A stretch of DNA of 64,000 bases, taken from positions 71,746,629 to 71,810,628 of the forward strand of contig OW121741.1 in assembly GCA_933228675.1 (NCBI GenBank), read 5' to 3'. The notes below the pieces were generated by a model. That model was not told where the DNA came from. It did not search any database and was given only the letters and a program-made list of their open reading frames with translations. This document shows, piece by piece, positions 36,077 to 47,514 of the stretch. How positions within the stretch are numbered: the stretch's first letter is position 1; each line of letters opens with the position of its first letter. Both the position numbers and the translations under genes were made by a program. Source of the DNA: Stomorhina lunata (Eukaryota > Arthropoda > Insecta > Diptera > Rhiniidae).

Positions 36077-36993
36077 CAGGGTAAGGATTTGAACACTCAT
36101 TTCACACATTTACTCATGTGCGAAAATTCCTTTTTATAAAAATCTCGCACACAGTCATGGGTATTAACAAATTTTCCTTGTACATTCATCTCTTACTCGT
36201 GTTGACAAGAGTAAACTTTTTCTACACAAGTAACGATCAACTAAAAAATGAAAACCACATTTTGTGTGCCACTCACAAAAAATATTTTACACGACTAGCG
36301 CACGACTTGCCCGTTAGTGGCACATTAGAAGAAATATTAACTAAATTTCTGCTTTGTTAAAGAAAAGACAAAAACTAAAAATACAAGAACAAAATCAAAT
36401 TAGTTTTATTGAATGATCGTGATATTTACGAAAATTAAAAAAGTTTTCGGCTCTGTTAGGTTTAAGAAACACAGCGGGAAATATCGCAAGGCCTTTAAAC
36501 AAAAGTGCATAGAAATACATATACATAGGTATTTTTAATATTTTGATATTTTGTTTTTGATATTTTGAAAAAAATGATTCAATCTGTTTTTTATTTATCA
36601 AAAACCGCATTGATAAATAAAAAATATTACATTATTTATTTTTCTGTAATTTTTTCACAGTACAAATCTCTAGGCCTCGTAACCGTAGATTTGTCCTGCT
36701 GAAAATGTAAAAGACTCAATTGTAATTAACTAATAATGATAATTAACTAAATTAAAAATGAATGAATGACAAATGTGGATGCTCATGCGACTGCTTATGT
36801 TGAAGTTTAGTTTAGTCGTGCGCATGAGGAAATGATTTTTAAATTTTATTCACTCTTCACGCGCGAGAGTTGTATAAGTTAATCTTTAGTCATAATTGTG
36901 TGTAACAAAACAAAAAAACATTACTCACAACTCTTGAGAAAGTACTGAATTTAGACAAATGAGCTTCACACTCGTGAATATTTTCTTACCCTG
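36077..36993. mobile_element. hAT-type non-autonomous element, 917 bp
   Basis: The ends are CAGGGTAAGGATTTGAAC and, inverted, CAGGGTAAGAAAATATTC. The 8-bp TTTTCAAC is duplicated exactly (36069-36076 and 36994-37001). The interior is rich in CACTCAT, GAGTGTG and GCGCGAGAG phrases and has no transposase. The 80-codon frame at 36118 and 71-codon frame at 36395 (minus) have no known motif. Confidence 0.9.
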
Positions 36994-37131
36994 TTTTCAA
37001 CAAAAAACAGACATCGGTCAATGAAATTTACAAAAAACATTATAGTGATGTATATATATTCAACATGAGTTAAAAGTACTCGATTTTTAAATAATCGGTT
37101 TAAACCCTTAGTAAAAATTTGTCTATTTATT

Positions 37132-38430
37132 CCCAGCAAAACTTTGGTAATGGCAAGTACTCTGATAACTGGTTACCTTGTAACGACTACAACATACCAT
37201 CCGAATAAATAATAAGTTATTACAGAAGTACTTATTTGTAATTAAGATGGTAATTTAAACTGAATGGCCCCGGTTCAAATCCCACCAAGGGCAACAATTT
37301 TTTTTTAGTTTTTTTTTATTAAAAGAGACTTTTTAAATGATTTTTGAATTTTAAGAACTTACATATTATCTTCTGTAAAAAAAATTTGTAAAACTAACTC
37401 ACGTTAATGAAAAAATACCATCATGAGTCAATTTTGATTATGTAGGGGATGTTGAATACCAAACACGATTCTAATTGGTCTTAACTTGGTAAGCCCAACT
37501 TATCTGGGTCATCCTTCATCTCAACTGTGGACACACACCTCCTCATGGTATCACCCGGGGAGCTAGTTTAACACCCATTAATATTGTGAGTTAACATGTT
37601 CCGAGAGTTGTCCCATAAGATCGATAAAAATGGGTTAGGATTACGGGCTAGTAACCCTCTCTTGAAAAAAAAAATACAATGAAGAGGATAAAATTAGAAT
37701 TGAAATGTCCCACTACCTAATATTAGAGGAGGATGTCCGAAACTTCGATAGAAAGACCAAGTAGAGGAACATTTTTCAAAGCTTGGCCTATAAAATTTGA
37801 GAATATTCGCACAAGATCGAAATCCATGGAATTCTAAAATATGCTCGGACTTTGACCTTAACAGGTTGTAACATTTAAGTAAGTAAGAGTCAATCTTATG
37901 TAAAAACTTATACAAAAAAGAAGATTTAAATTGTTTAAGTTTTAAAATAATTTTAAAAAAGTTTTAAAATAATTACAAAAAATCGTATAAAAGTATTTTT
38001 CCAAAAATTACAACAAAGCAAAAAAAAAGCAGGGAAAAACAAAATTATTTTCACATGATTTTGGATCCAAAAATAAAAATTGTTTATATTAATTATAAGC
38101 TGCTAAGTTTTCAACATATGAAGTAGCTCAGTGGAAGAGTCTCTGCCTAGCAGTCGGAGGGTCTGGGTTCGAGCCCCCATGGGATCATAAAAAAAATTTT
38201 GTATTTCGTTTAAAAATATGTGTTTTTAATAAAACAACAACAAAAAAGTTTTTGCTGTTGTTGCTTTCAAATTGCTTACCCAAGTCATTACTTTTCTGCA
38301 ATTGGTAAGTACTTGCCTCCAATGACATCCCCATGTTAATGTAATGACTTAAACAGCGAATGAGTAAGTAGTTCGTGTTCAATAGTTTAACTGTTTAACT
38401 CATTATTTGGTAATGAAAAGTTTTACTGGG
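37132..38430. mobile_element. CCCAG-family MITE, copy 2
   Basis: The ends are CCCAGCAAAACTTTGGTAAT and, inverted, CCCAGTAAAACTTTTCATTA; 13 of the first 14 bases agree. TTATT stands on both sides (37127-37131 and 38431-38435), but copy 1 shares only ATA, so the duplication length is uncertain. Copy 2 holds about 210 bp (37505-37720) that copy 1 lacks. It includes the same LINE 3' tail (37725-37890) and tRNA-like domain. Confidence 0.75.
38117..38189 (+). tRNA. tRNA-Ala(AGC)-like sequence, copy 2, probable pseudogene
   Basis: The better-kept copy of the 1969-2042 sequence. It has the A box TAGCTCAGTGG, loop CTAGCAG (anticodon AGC), the B box GGTTCGAGCCC matching the GGTTCGANNCC consensus, and TATGA at the start pairing with TCATA at the end. 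The lower acceptor stem and one anticodon-stem pair are mismatched. It may carry a working internal Pol III promoter even if it makes no usable tRNA. Confidence 0.45.
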
Positions 38431-39714
38431 TTATTTTACTGTATTATAAATGTGTTTAGTTTATGCTTTTATATAACATAAACATAATTTTACAGTAAGA
38501 AAAGAAGAAAAATGTTATTTTATATTAAAAACATACAAAACATTATTTAGAAATTCGACTACCCGGAGGAAACAATGAATAATTAATTCGTTGTTTTGTA
38601 TATTTAACTATAAAGAGAGAAGAGAGAATTACGATGTTGCCAGCAGTGTGGCCATATCCAAAAATATTTTACAGCTAAATCGGCTTTAAAATAATGCTAG
38701 AAAATGCTAAATAAAAACAAAAACTGCCAAAAAAATAATGCTAACATTTTAATTGTATTTTTTATTATTATATATCTTTATAAATGATTTATTTTTCACA
38801 ATTCTTCCCTATAAACACTTATTCCACATCATTTTAATCAAACTGAATAAAAAGTAACAGAATATTTATTGAAGTATATGTACCTACACATTTGTATACA
38901 TTTATATCCGTTATTTTGCCATTTGCTACCAGTTTTTAGAGAAATTGTCATTATCTTCATTATACATAATGTATTTTTTTGAAATTTCATTCAAATATTC
39001 TAATATTTCTGGTCAGAATATCAATTCCGGGAAGTAAGACCTATGGGAGGTAAGTGACCGATTTTTACGAATTTAAATTGCCATGGTCCCACGATCAAAA
39101 TGATAATATCAATTCCGGGAAGTAAGACCTATGGGAGGTACCCTACCAAGTGAACGATTTTTACGAATTTCAATTGCCATGGTCCCACGATCAAAATAAT
39201 TGTTTGTGTCAGATTATAAGGTTTTCGTATGTGTTAAGTAGGGCTATAACCAAATTTTTGGCATAGTAGCACGGGGTGGCCAAGAATGTTGCAGTAATTA
39301 TGATTTTTTAAAACCTTAATTGTTGGATGAAATCTGATTGGAAATGGTATATTTTGAAAGCTCTTTTAATAGCTAATAACTTAAGCATTTCGTGAAGGTG
39401 AAACCTGTTTAAATCGAATTATTGATTATGTTGTTATATCGCTTTAAACATAAGGTATATTATTTAGGTTTTTAAAAATAACGAACTTTGAACCGCAATA
39501 AATTGTCAACCATAGAAAAATTTAAAAATCTAAAATAGTCTGTAGATTCGCAAACAGCATTTAAGTGATACGCATATGAATATATACAAATATCAGGTGT
39601 ATAGTTTTTTAAATTTCCGTGAGATAAAAATAGATGTTTCCAAACTTCAACCCTTTTGAACTTTTTAATGATCCGAAAAAAAATATTATTTTTTTAACCT
39701 AAATTGAAAATGAG
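38431..39714. other. AT-rich stretch with an F2 fragment
   Basis: At 39025-39205 a unit of about 87 bp containing TTCCGGGAAGTAAGACCTAT and ATTGCCATGGTCCCACGATC is present twice in tandem; it is the F2 internal sequence seen at 47825. Around 38645-38760 are repeated TAATGCTA phrases with a partner block at 40640-40780, possibly the two ends of another element, but I could not fix boundaries. No gene is supported. Confidence 0.45.
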
Positions 39715-40266
39715 GATGAAATTTCACTTGGGGTTTTCCCAATTTCAATTGAAAAATTCTCAATTTAAATTGAAAATTTCTTAATTTCAATTGAAAATTT
39801 CTCAATTTCAATTGAAAATTTCTCAATTTCAATTGAAAACTTCTGAATTTCAATTGAAAATTTCTCAATTTCAATTGAAAATTTCTCAATTTCAATTACA
39901 AATTTCAACCTCATTTTCAATTGTGCTTTTCTCAATTTCAATTGAAAATTTCTCAATTTCAATTGAAAATTTCTCAATTTCAATTGAAAATTTCTCAATT
40001 TCAATTGAAAATTTCTCAATTTCAACTGAATGTTTCTCATTTCCAATTAGTGTTTTCTCAATTTTAATTGAAAATTTCTCATTTTTAATTGAAAATTCTC
40101 AATATCAATTGAAAATTTCTCAATTTCAAATGAAAATTCTCAATTTCAATTGAAAATTTCTCATTTTCAATTGAAAATTCTCAATTTCAATTGAAAATTT
40201 CTCAATTTCAATTGAATATTCTCAATTTCAATTGAATATTTCTCAATTTCAATTGAAAATGGTGTA
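39715..40266. repeat. 21-bp tandem array related to the foldback element
   Basis: About 25 units of AATTTCAATTGAAAATTTCTC (read with small changes). The right end, CAATTGAAAATGGTGTAG, is the same as the end of the 33965-34978 element. The inverted left half is missing. The unit is nearly self-complementary, so frames of 69-120 codons are open on both strands and are artefacts. Confidence 0.85.
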
Positions 40267-41090
40267 GACTATGCCGTTTTTAATATTCACAAAAAGTGTG
40301 AAAAAGTTTTCAGCCAGCCGTCTAGACGGAAAGTCATCTTAAAATCGACTGAGGAAGTGAATCTAAGTCTTTTGGATCTAAGACTAATATTTCTATGCGT
40401 TACATACATCAGCACCGTATGGTTAAAACTGTGCTAAAAGAATGATGATAGTGCCCTTTGTACTCTTCGGCAGTTGTAGCAAGTTAATTTTTTTCTTAAA
40501 ATATAAACAATGTGATGCCATTTCCATTCTCTTTATTGCCGGGGTTACATATTTAAATGTGTAATCAATAAAAAATTGCATGGGTTTTGAAATTAAGATT
40601 ACAAAATATTTATTTGTTCAAATATAAATATTTTCAGTATAAAAAAAACTGCTAAAAAATGCTAAATATATAATTGAAAAATGCTAAAAATAATGCTAAC
40701 TGCAAAATGGAAAATTTGCGGCTAAATTAAAAATAAAAATGCTAAATCTAGCCGCAAAAATGCCAGCATTAACATGTAAAATTGACTTGACGTATTCATT
40801 AGTTAAAGAACTGTTTTTGGATACTATTTTTTAACAATCGTTTATTAGCCTTAAAGTATTTGGTAACTAACGTGTTCTTTAAGCAATATTTAAGATTTTT
40901 TTAACATAAGACCGCTAATGTTTATCGAAACAAATATAAATTATCTTTAATGGAACACTGATATATAAAAAAATAATTAAACATAATTCATTAGTAAATA
41001 AAGTAGAATTAAATAGATAAAAACAAGAAATAAAAACCAAGGCATATGGGAAAGAAATTAAATGTATATTTATATTACACTAATTTAACG
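40267..41090. other. F2 fragment and unclassified AT-rich DNA
   Basis: The stretch 40305-40430 is an F2 fragment (AGCCAGCCGTCTAGACGG through GCGTTACATACATCAGCACC). The block 40640-40780 has repeated AAAAATGCTAAA phrases. No gene is supported. Confidence 0.5.
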
Positions 41091-42280
41091 CGTCAAATGA
41101 AAGTAAACAGTGGCAACCACTTTACAAAAAGTATGCTAGAACAAAAACATGGTGGCAGCTTTATAATATTTTTTTTTTTTTGTTTCTCAGTGTAGAGGGA
41201 AAGTACCGTTTAAAATAATCATCACTTTCGCTGTTTATGTTGAATAAGTTAATACTTATAACATCAAGTAATCAAAAATAAACAATGGGAAAGCAAACTT
41301 CAAATGATGTTCAAAAAATTATAATAGATTTGCATAAAAAGGGGAAATCACACACTTGCACCATAAAAAAAATTATAGACAAATACAAAAAATATAAAGT
41401 GGAGAATTTACCGCGGGGAAGACCGCCAAAGTGCCTTACAGGTAAGGAAGTAAGGGCTATAGTCAAGGAAGTGAAGACAAATCCAGCTTCTAGTGCAGTT
41501 AAAATAGCTTAAAAGATATCACAACAATCTGGAAAGTCAGTAAGTGCTAGCACAATTAGAAGATCCCTGCACCAAAATGGCTTACATGGTAGAGTACCAC
41601 GTAAAAGCCTTATAAGTCAAACCAAATCAAACGCCTCAATTTCGCAAAAAAATACAAAAATGAGCAAATAACATTTTGGGAAAATATTCTTTTTACTGAC
41701 GAGAGTAAATTCGAAATATTTGGTGTTAAAAGACCACCAAAAATATGGCGAAATGTGAATGAAGAGTTTAACGACAAGTGCGTGACTAAAACCTTAAAAC
41801 ATGGTGGAGGCTCAGTAAAGGTCTGGGGATGCATGGCGGCATCGGGGGTAGGTAATCTGGTATTTATAGAGTTAACAATGAAAAAGGAAGATTATCTCAG
41901 TAATCTACAGCGAAATGTTGCCCCCAGTGTAGAGAAATTAGGCTTAGAAAGAAACTGGATATTTCAACAGGACAATGATCCTAAGCATTCCTCCAAAATT
42001 GTGAAGGAATGGTTGCTCTACCGGACGCCTAAAGTACTTGACCATCCGCCACAATCCCCAGACCTTAATCCAATTGAGCACCTGTGGGATTATGTGGACA
42101 AGAAAGTGAGAGAAAGAAATATTTCTTGCAAAGACGACCTAGAAGCGGCGTCGCAGGACGAATGGACAAAAATTCCACCTGAGTTAACAAAAAAGCTAGT
42201 GGAATCTAAAGGTCGGCAAACAAAATATTAGAAATAATTTTGTATATAACCTAAGTCATTTGTTTACTTTTTCCAAAAGG
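41091..42280 (+). mobile_element. Tc1-like element with broken transposase
   Basis: The transposase remnant at 41285-42231 defines the element. The proposed left end is CGTCAAATGAAAGTAAACAG at 41091. The right side has TGTTTACTTTTTCCAAAAGG at 42261-42280, which matches the inverse of the left end only in TGTTTACTTT. The termini are therefore provisional and no clear TA duplication was identified. Confidence 0.55.
41285..42231 (+). pseudogene. Tc1-family transposase (DD34E), pseudogene
   Basis: The transposase would bind the terminal repeats through an N-terminal helix-turn-helix region and cut and join DNA with a DDE catalytic domain. ATG at 41285 starts MGKQTSNDVQKIIIDLHKKG, the usual Tc1 opening, followed by a GRPPK hook-like motif. 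The catalytic residues are present: FTDES, QQDNDPKHSS and SPDLNPIEHLW, with 34 residues between the second D and the E (DD34E, Tc1 type). It ends ESKGRQTKY with TAG at 42229. Two lesions break it: an in-frame TAA at 41510-41512 and a one-base frameshift near 41625. The 41755-42231 part is open. About 315 codons if intact, normal for Tc1 transposases of roughly 340. I cannot name the element. Confidence 0.85.
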
Positions 42281-43338
42281 TCGCATCTCTAAGATTAACT
42301 TAAATACCGTTCTACCGATCTTGCTGAAAATTTGTTTTTAAACTACTATCTAATAGGACTAACCTTTGGTGTGAATTTCATCCAAATGGGAAGACATAGA
42401 TTCCTAAAGTTCGGTCACATATATCTATGTATAATAATATCTCTGGCAATATGGAAGAGTAGCTAATAAGAAAGAATTGAGTTAAGGCGCTTGGTGCTTT
42501 ACAGGAGCAAGGTGCTAAAATGCGTTTAGTCCGTTTTAAAAAATTTGAGTTCTTATCAATGTTATGTTTTTTTTGAATCAATAATGCATTGATCAAAACA
42601 ACTTATGTACACATACTTTTGTGTACATATTCAGATTTTTATTTCATCATATAACGGTATAGCTTAACTTCATTTAAGCTGTATTAATATTGACCTTGAA
42701 AAAATAAAGTCATTACATATTTTCAAACAACTTATGTTTACATAAAACTACACAATATATAATTTTTATTTTAACAGAACCGCTTAAGTTACATAAGGTT
42801 CAGTTCAAAGCAAATTTCAGATTCGATAAAGCGCTTAAGTACAAAAAAGGTCAAATATTGAGAATTTATCAATATTTGTTTAAATATTCATCCTTCTTCT
42901 CTAATAAACATGATACCAATATTAATTCATAAATTATTCGGAGAAATCCAGCAGAAGAAAAATTACACAAAATTGGTGATATCTCAAAACTTCAATTTTC
43001 GACTTAAGCAACTCTTCCATATTACCACAGATATAATAGTATTGAAATATTTTAGTTACTTTGTTTTCTAAAAAAGATTTTTTTTAAAAGTTTATGAATT
43101 AATTGTTTTTTCTTCAAAATTTCTATATTCAATAAAATCAATTTCGAAAAGGTCACATTTCCTTGACTTAAAATATAAAAAACGTATATAATAACTGTAA
43201 TATGAAAATATTTTTGTACCTTTCGATTTCTTATTTGCCCTAAAGCAAGCTTCTTAAATTTATTTTTTTAGATATTTTACTTCATTAGAAAACAATTAGT
43301 TTTTTCCATTTCCTGAAAACTTTTAGTTTGTGGAGATG
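42281..43338. other. No gene recognised
   Basis: AT-rich sequence between the Tc1 element and repeat H. It has no open frame with recognisable motifs (the 72-codon minus frame at 42378 has none) and no element ends that I can support. Confidence 0.4.
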
Positions 43339-43443
43339 CACAGTGATTTGAGCCCATAGTAAAATTGAAAAAAAAACTAGAAGGAATAAATTTACAGCAA
43401 TGACATTTACAACATGAATATACTTTAGCCCAGTTAGAAAATA

Positions 43444-44752
43444 CAGGGTGGCCCAGAAAGACCGAAGTGGTGTGAATTCCTTATAACTTTTTTATTATAA
43501 TTTTTTTTTTCTTTTCTTTTCAGTATTTTGTAAAGAAGACTTGGATAATTTATAATGGAGCAATACACAATTGAACAACGTGCCCAAATTGTTGAAATTT
43601 ACTTTTCAAATCAACGGTCCATTGTGTTGACTCAGCGTGCATACCGTCGTCAATTTAATGTGCGGGTTGCACCCTCTCAGTCAACAATAAACCATCTGGT
43701 TGCAAATTTTCGAGAAAAAGGAGCAGTAAGGAACCTTCCTGGTCCCGGCAGACACCGAACTGTCCACACGGCTGACAATATTCAAGTGGTACAGGAGAGT
43801 ATTCGGGAGGATCCAGAAACATCAACCAGGAGACGTTCGTCACAACTGGGCCTCTCAAGAACGTCGCTGCAGCGAATTTTGCACACCATAGGATTGTTTC
43901 TATACAAAATTCAACTTGTCCAAGAATTGAAACCAACAGATTACCAGCAACGACTTGACTATGCAATTTATTTCCAGCAAAAAGCACAAGAGAATCCAAA
44001 TTTTATTCATAACTTAATAATGAGTGACGAAGCCCATTTTCAATTAAATGGGTTCGTTAACAAGCAAAACTGTAGGATATGGGCTACTGAAAACCCGAGA
44101 GTACTTCATCAACGACAATTGCACCCAGTTAAGTGTACCGTTTGGTGCGGTGTTTCTTCAGAAAGGATCATTGGCCCATTTTTTTTTTTTTTTAAATGAA
44201 CAAGGTGTCGCCATTTCCGTCAATGGTGATCGATATCGGGACATGTTGCAAAATTTTGTAAGGCCAGCCGTGGAAAACCGTCCGCAAATATGGTTCCAAC
44301 AGGATGGAGCCACAGCGCACACTGCGAGGGCCACAATGACTCTTTTACGCGACATCTTTGGTGAAAGAATAATTTCTCGTAACAGCAATTTTAATTGGCC
44401 TCCGCGGTCCCCGGATTTAACCGCTCCAGACTGTTTTCTTTGGGGCTATTTAAAAGGAAAAGTTTATGTTAATAAGCCTAGGACTATTGAGGAGTTAAAA
44501 ACCAATATTCGAGAAGAAATTAACAACATACCACCGGAAGTTTTGCGAAAGGTCATGGAAAATGTGTTGGAAAGAGCACATTTGTGCGAAGTAGAATATG
44601 GCCACCACTTGCGGGATATCATTTTTAATAACTAATCCAAAAATATTCCCCATAAATTTAATGTATTTAAAAAAAAAAAATAATAAAAAAATATCTCTTA
44701 AATAAAAAGTTATAAGCAATTCACACCACTTCGGTCTTTCTGGGCCACCCTG
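43444..44752 (+). mobile_element. rosa-type (DD41D) mariner, 1309 bp
   Basis: The terminal inverted repeats begin CAGGGTGGCCCAGAAAGACC and are identical for 35 bp; after one mismatch, agreement continues for about 13 more. TA flanks both sides (43442-43443 and 44753-44754). It carries one transposase gene, broken only at a T run. It is inserted in repeat H. Such well-kept ends point to recent movement. Confidence 0.95.
43555..44635 (+). pseudogene. rosa-type mariner transposase, one frameshift
   Basis: A cut-and-paste transposase of the IS630-Tc1-mariner superfamily acting on the terminal repeats of its own element. ATG at 43555 starts MEQYTIEQRAQIVEIYFSNQ; a paired helix-turn-helix region covers roughly residues 1-110, with a basic GPGRHRT linker near 62-68. 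The catalytic D is in MSDEAHFQLNG (about residue 158). The second D is in WFQQDGATAHTA and the third in SPDLTAPDCFLWGYLKGKVY; 41 residues lie between the second D and the D of APDCF, the DD41D spacing of the rosa group. The frame is lost in a run of 15 Ts at 44179-44193, then stays open to TAA at 44633. Without that slip it would be about 360 residues, a normal length. A real frameshift and a sequencing error in the T run cannot be told apart here. Confidence 0.9.
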
Positions 44753-44770
44753 TATATAAAATAAAATTTA

Positions 44771-46575
44771 ACAAGTAAGAGTGTTATATTCGGCTGTGCT
44801 GAATCTTATATACCCACCATCAAGTTGTGTTAAATTTAGAAACATATCTCATATGTCTACGAGGGTGCAGAAAATTCAAAACGTGGACCAAATTGGAAAA
44901 AAGTTGTTACGCTAGTTGGTATTGTTAGTAAAATATTTGGAATTACTTCGGTAGCTTTATAGTTCAACATTCAAAAGTATGTAAGTGGTTTCCCTAGTAT
45001 TAATTTACTTTGAACAAAATTCACTATCGTAACCGGGTATGGTTTTACATTAATAAGTTGTTAAATACTTTTCCTTTAGCTTAATATTTAGTTAGGATAA
45101 AGTAGTTGATAGTAATACGAGTGGTCCATATATTTTGTTAGGAGGTCCTAATGCATCTACCATATACAAATCTTAATATGCTGCTTGTACCTCAGAATCT
45201 TTTTGATTGTAGATATAAAAAAGGGGATGTAATATATATATAAGAATTATAGCCAAATGTTGACCGATTGCAACAAAATTTCGCACACTGGCTGGTATTT
45301 ATATAAAGCTTATTTTTGCAAAATTTAGTGGTAATAGCTGTCATAGTTTCAAATTTAATAGCTTTTAACTGGTCCTTGCTAAATATTTTTTGGTTTCCGG
45401 GAGTGTTTTTTATATGAAAGCTATAGTCAAATATGGACCGATTCCTATAAAATTTAATATACTGACTAATAGTTGCATAAAAGTTCTCTATTCTAAATTT
45501 AGTCGTCATAGCTATTACAATTGTACTCAATTTATCAGCATTCATGTGTTTCCCGGGGCGGGGTTATATGGGAGCTTTAACTAAATGTGAACCGATTTCG
45601 CCCATTTTCAGTACACAACTTTTGTTACATATCAGCAATACTTTTGTAAAATTTTGTCGCACTAGCTTTTGTAGTTAAGGAGCTGTCGCGATTTTATCTG
45701 ACGGACAGACGGACATAAATCTCCTTTTCTTTTTGATTTTTGTGTTTCTGTAAGTTTTTTATATGGGAGCTATGGTCAAACGGTGACCGATTGTAACAAA
45801 ATTTTGCACACCGGCTGGCATTCACATAAGACTTCCTTTTGTAAAATTTTGTTGCTGTAGCCCTTTCAGTTAAGGCGCTATCGCGCTTTTACCTAGCGGA
45901 CAGACGGACATAAACCCCCTTTTCTTTTTGTATTTTTGTGTTTCCGTAAGTTTTTTATATGGGAGCTATGGTCAAATGGTGACCGATTGTGACAAAATTT
46001 TGCACACTGGCTGGTATTTACATAAGACTTATTTGTGCTAAATTTGGTGACCAAAGCTATTACATTTTAGCATTTATTGGCATTTAAGAGAATTTCAGGT
46101 GGAATTTAGGTTGTTTCCGTATGTTTTTTATATGGGAGCTATGGTTAAATGTGCACTGATTTCAATGAAATTTTATATACTGCCTAGTGCTTATGTAAAA
46201 CTTCTAGATACCAAATTTTGTCATCATAGCTGTTATAATTTGTCATTTATTAGCAAATAAGCGATTAGCCTAGACGAGGTTATACGGGAGCTATGGCCAA
46301 ATGCTAACCGATTTTGCCCAATTTCAATACCAAAATTTTCTCATAGATAAAGAATATTTTTGCTAAGTTTCAGTTAGCTAGCTCTTTTCGTTTAGACGTT
46401 ATCGTGATTTCAACAGACAGACGGACAGACAGACGGACATAGCTCAATCGTCTTAGAATTTCATAAGGATTCAGAATATATATCGTTTTTGATTTTTGAA
46501 CCAATATTAAGGAAATTACAAACGGAATGACAATCTCAATATACCCCCCATTCTTTTTGATGGTGGGTATACAAA
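44771..46575 (+). repeat. F1 dispersed repeat, longest copy, 1.8 kb
   Basis: It starts ACAAGTAAGAGTG with the hairpin TTCGGCTGTGCTGAA and ends TTTTTGATGGTGGGTATACA. It interrupts repeat H; comparing with copy 1 near 15945-15960 shows the join AAATAAAATTT / CCGGATATTTT without an obvious target duplication. The interior has several related blocks of about 150-250 bp, each with a TATGGGAGCTATGGTCAAA-type phrase. The frames at 45192-45584 and 46370-46725 are repeat frames. Confidence 0.85.
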
Positions 46576-47120
46576 TAACCGGATATTTTGCCCGCAAGGG
46601 ATTAGTATAATTTCCAAAAATCGCCCATAATACATTCTCCTTTTATAAACACAGAACTTTTTCATTTTATTCAAGGATTTCTTATTACTAGTGTAAATAT
46701 TACATAAATACATTAGATTTTTCATATTTCTAGTGTTGCTGAATTAAACAAAATCCTTTTATAATTTGATCAGTATTTCTGATCAAATTTCGGGTAAACC
46801 CATACGCCCATACCCGTATGCCCGTAAAGTATTAAAGCAGGTTTATAATTATAAATATATAATATACATATATATTTGTTCTATGTACCTACTGACTTTT
46901 AATTACATATCATATAATAATTTAAAAAAGGAACTAAAAAACAGAAACATTATAACTATCCGCTTTTTCATTTTCTAATATATAGTCGCTAAAGGTATTG
47001 TTTGATTTTGTTGCTACCCTATTAAAAGTTACTAGTGGATCAAACGAAATTAAAAGTTTTGTCATCAAGTCTTTGTGTCTCTGGTTTTTTTACGAGTATA
47101 TTCTAATCTGCTTCTCCTAA

Positions 47121-47514
47121 TTATTTTATGAAGGAAATCCCTGTTTGAATGCATCTTGATACCATACACTTAAGCAAAATCATTAAAAAATTCAAAAATA
47201 GACATTTTTAAAAAAGGCATAACTCATAAAACGATGCTTTCAATCTTACTTTTCTCAATGCGTTATGAAGACAACATTTCAAAATATATCCTTAGATGTT
47301 AAAAGAAATGGGATCTTGTTGTACATACTTTTCCGAGTCCATTTAATTTAATATTTTTTTTTTTTTAAATCTGAAATTTGCCATATTTTATACCATTTTT
47401 CTTCACAGTGTTTTTCTTTGCACTATAAATATACACATTGTCAAACATGTGTAAGGAAATTATATTCCAATCAAAAATGCAATTTTTACGATCCTTTTTT
47501 TTCAAAACTTATAC
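47121..47514. other. No gene recognised
   Basis: AT-rich sequence between repeat H and an F2 fragment. A CACAGTG at about 47406 has no partner. Confidence 0.4.

Larger units (their letters stand above)
35624..40914. mobile_element. Possible 5.3-kb element with CGGTCTTATG termini
   Basis: CGGTCTTATGCTAAAAAA at 35624 has an inverted partner, CGGTCTTATGTTAAAAAA, read from 40914. CTA stands outside both ends (35621-35623 and 40915-40917). Nearby are phrases like AACGATTATTAGC that may also be inverted. If real, it contains a hAT, the second CCCAG MITE, an F2 fragment and the 21-bp array. No transposase is seen, so two separate short elements remain possible. Confidence 0.3.
43339..47120. repeat. 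Repeat H, copy 2, carrying rosa and F1
   Basis: Parts 43339-43443, 44753-44770 and 46576-47120 together match 13787-13853 plus 15906-16495 of copy 1. The alignment is colinear: CACAGTGATTTGAGCC at the start, AGCCCAGT/ACCCAGT beside the insertion point, then GATATTTTGCCCGCAAG. A rosa mariner and an F1 element have been added here, while copy 1 holds the two Transib-type elements. Each copy is thus the empty site for the other's insertions. Confidence 0.75.

Noticed and set aside
39686..40153. Open frames of 69, 93 and 120 codons on both strands
   Set aside because: They translate a nearly self-complementary 21-bp unit (QLKLRNF and SISIENF repeats), which keeps frames open by chance.
47404..47412. 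CACAGTG heptamer as a Transib end
   Set aside because: No partner and no CGACG-type flank.
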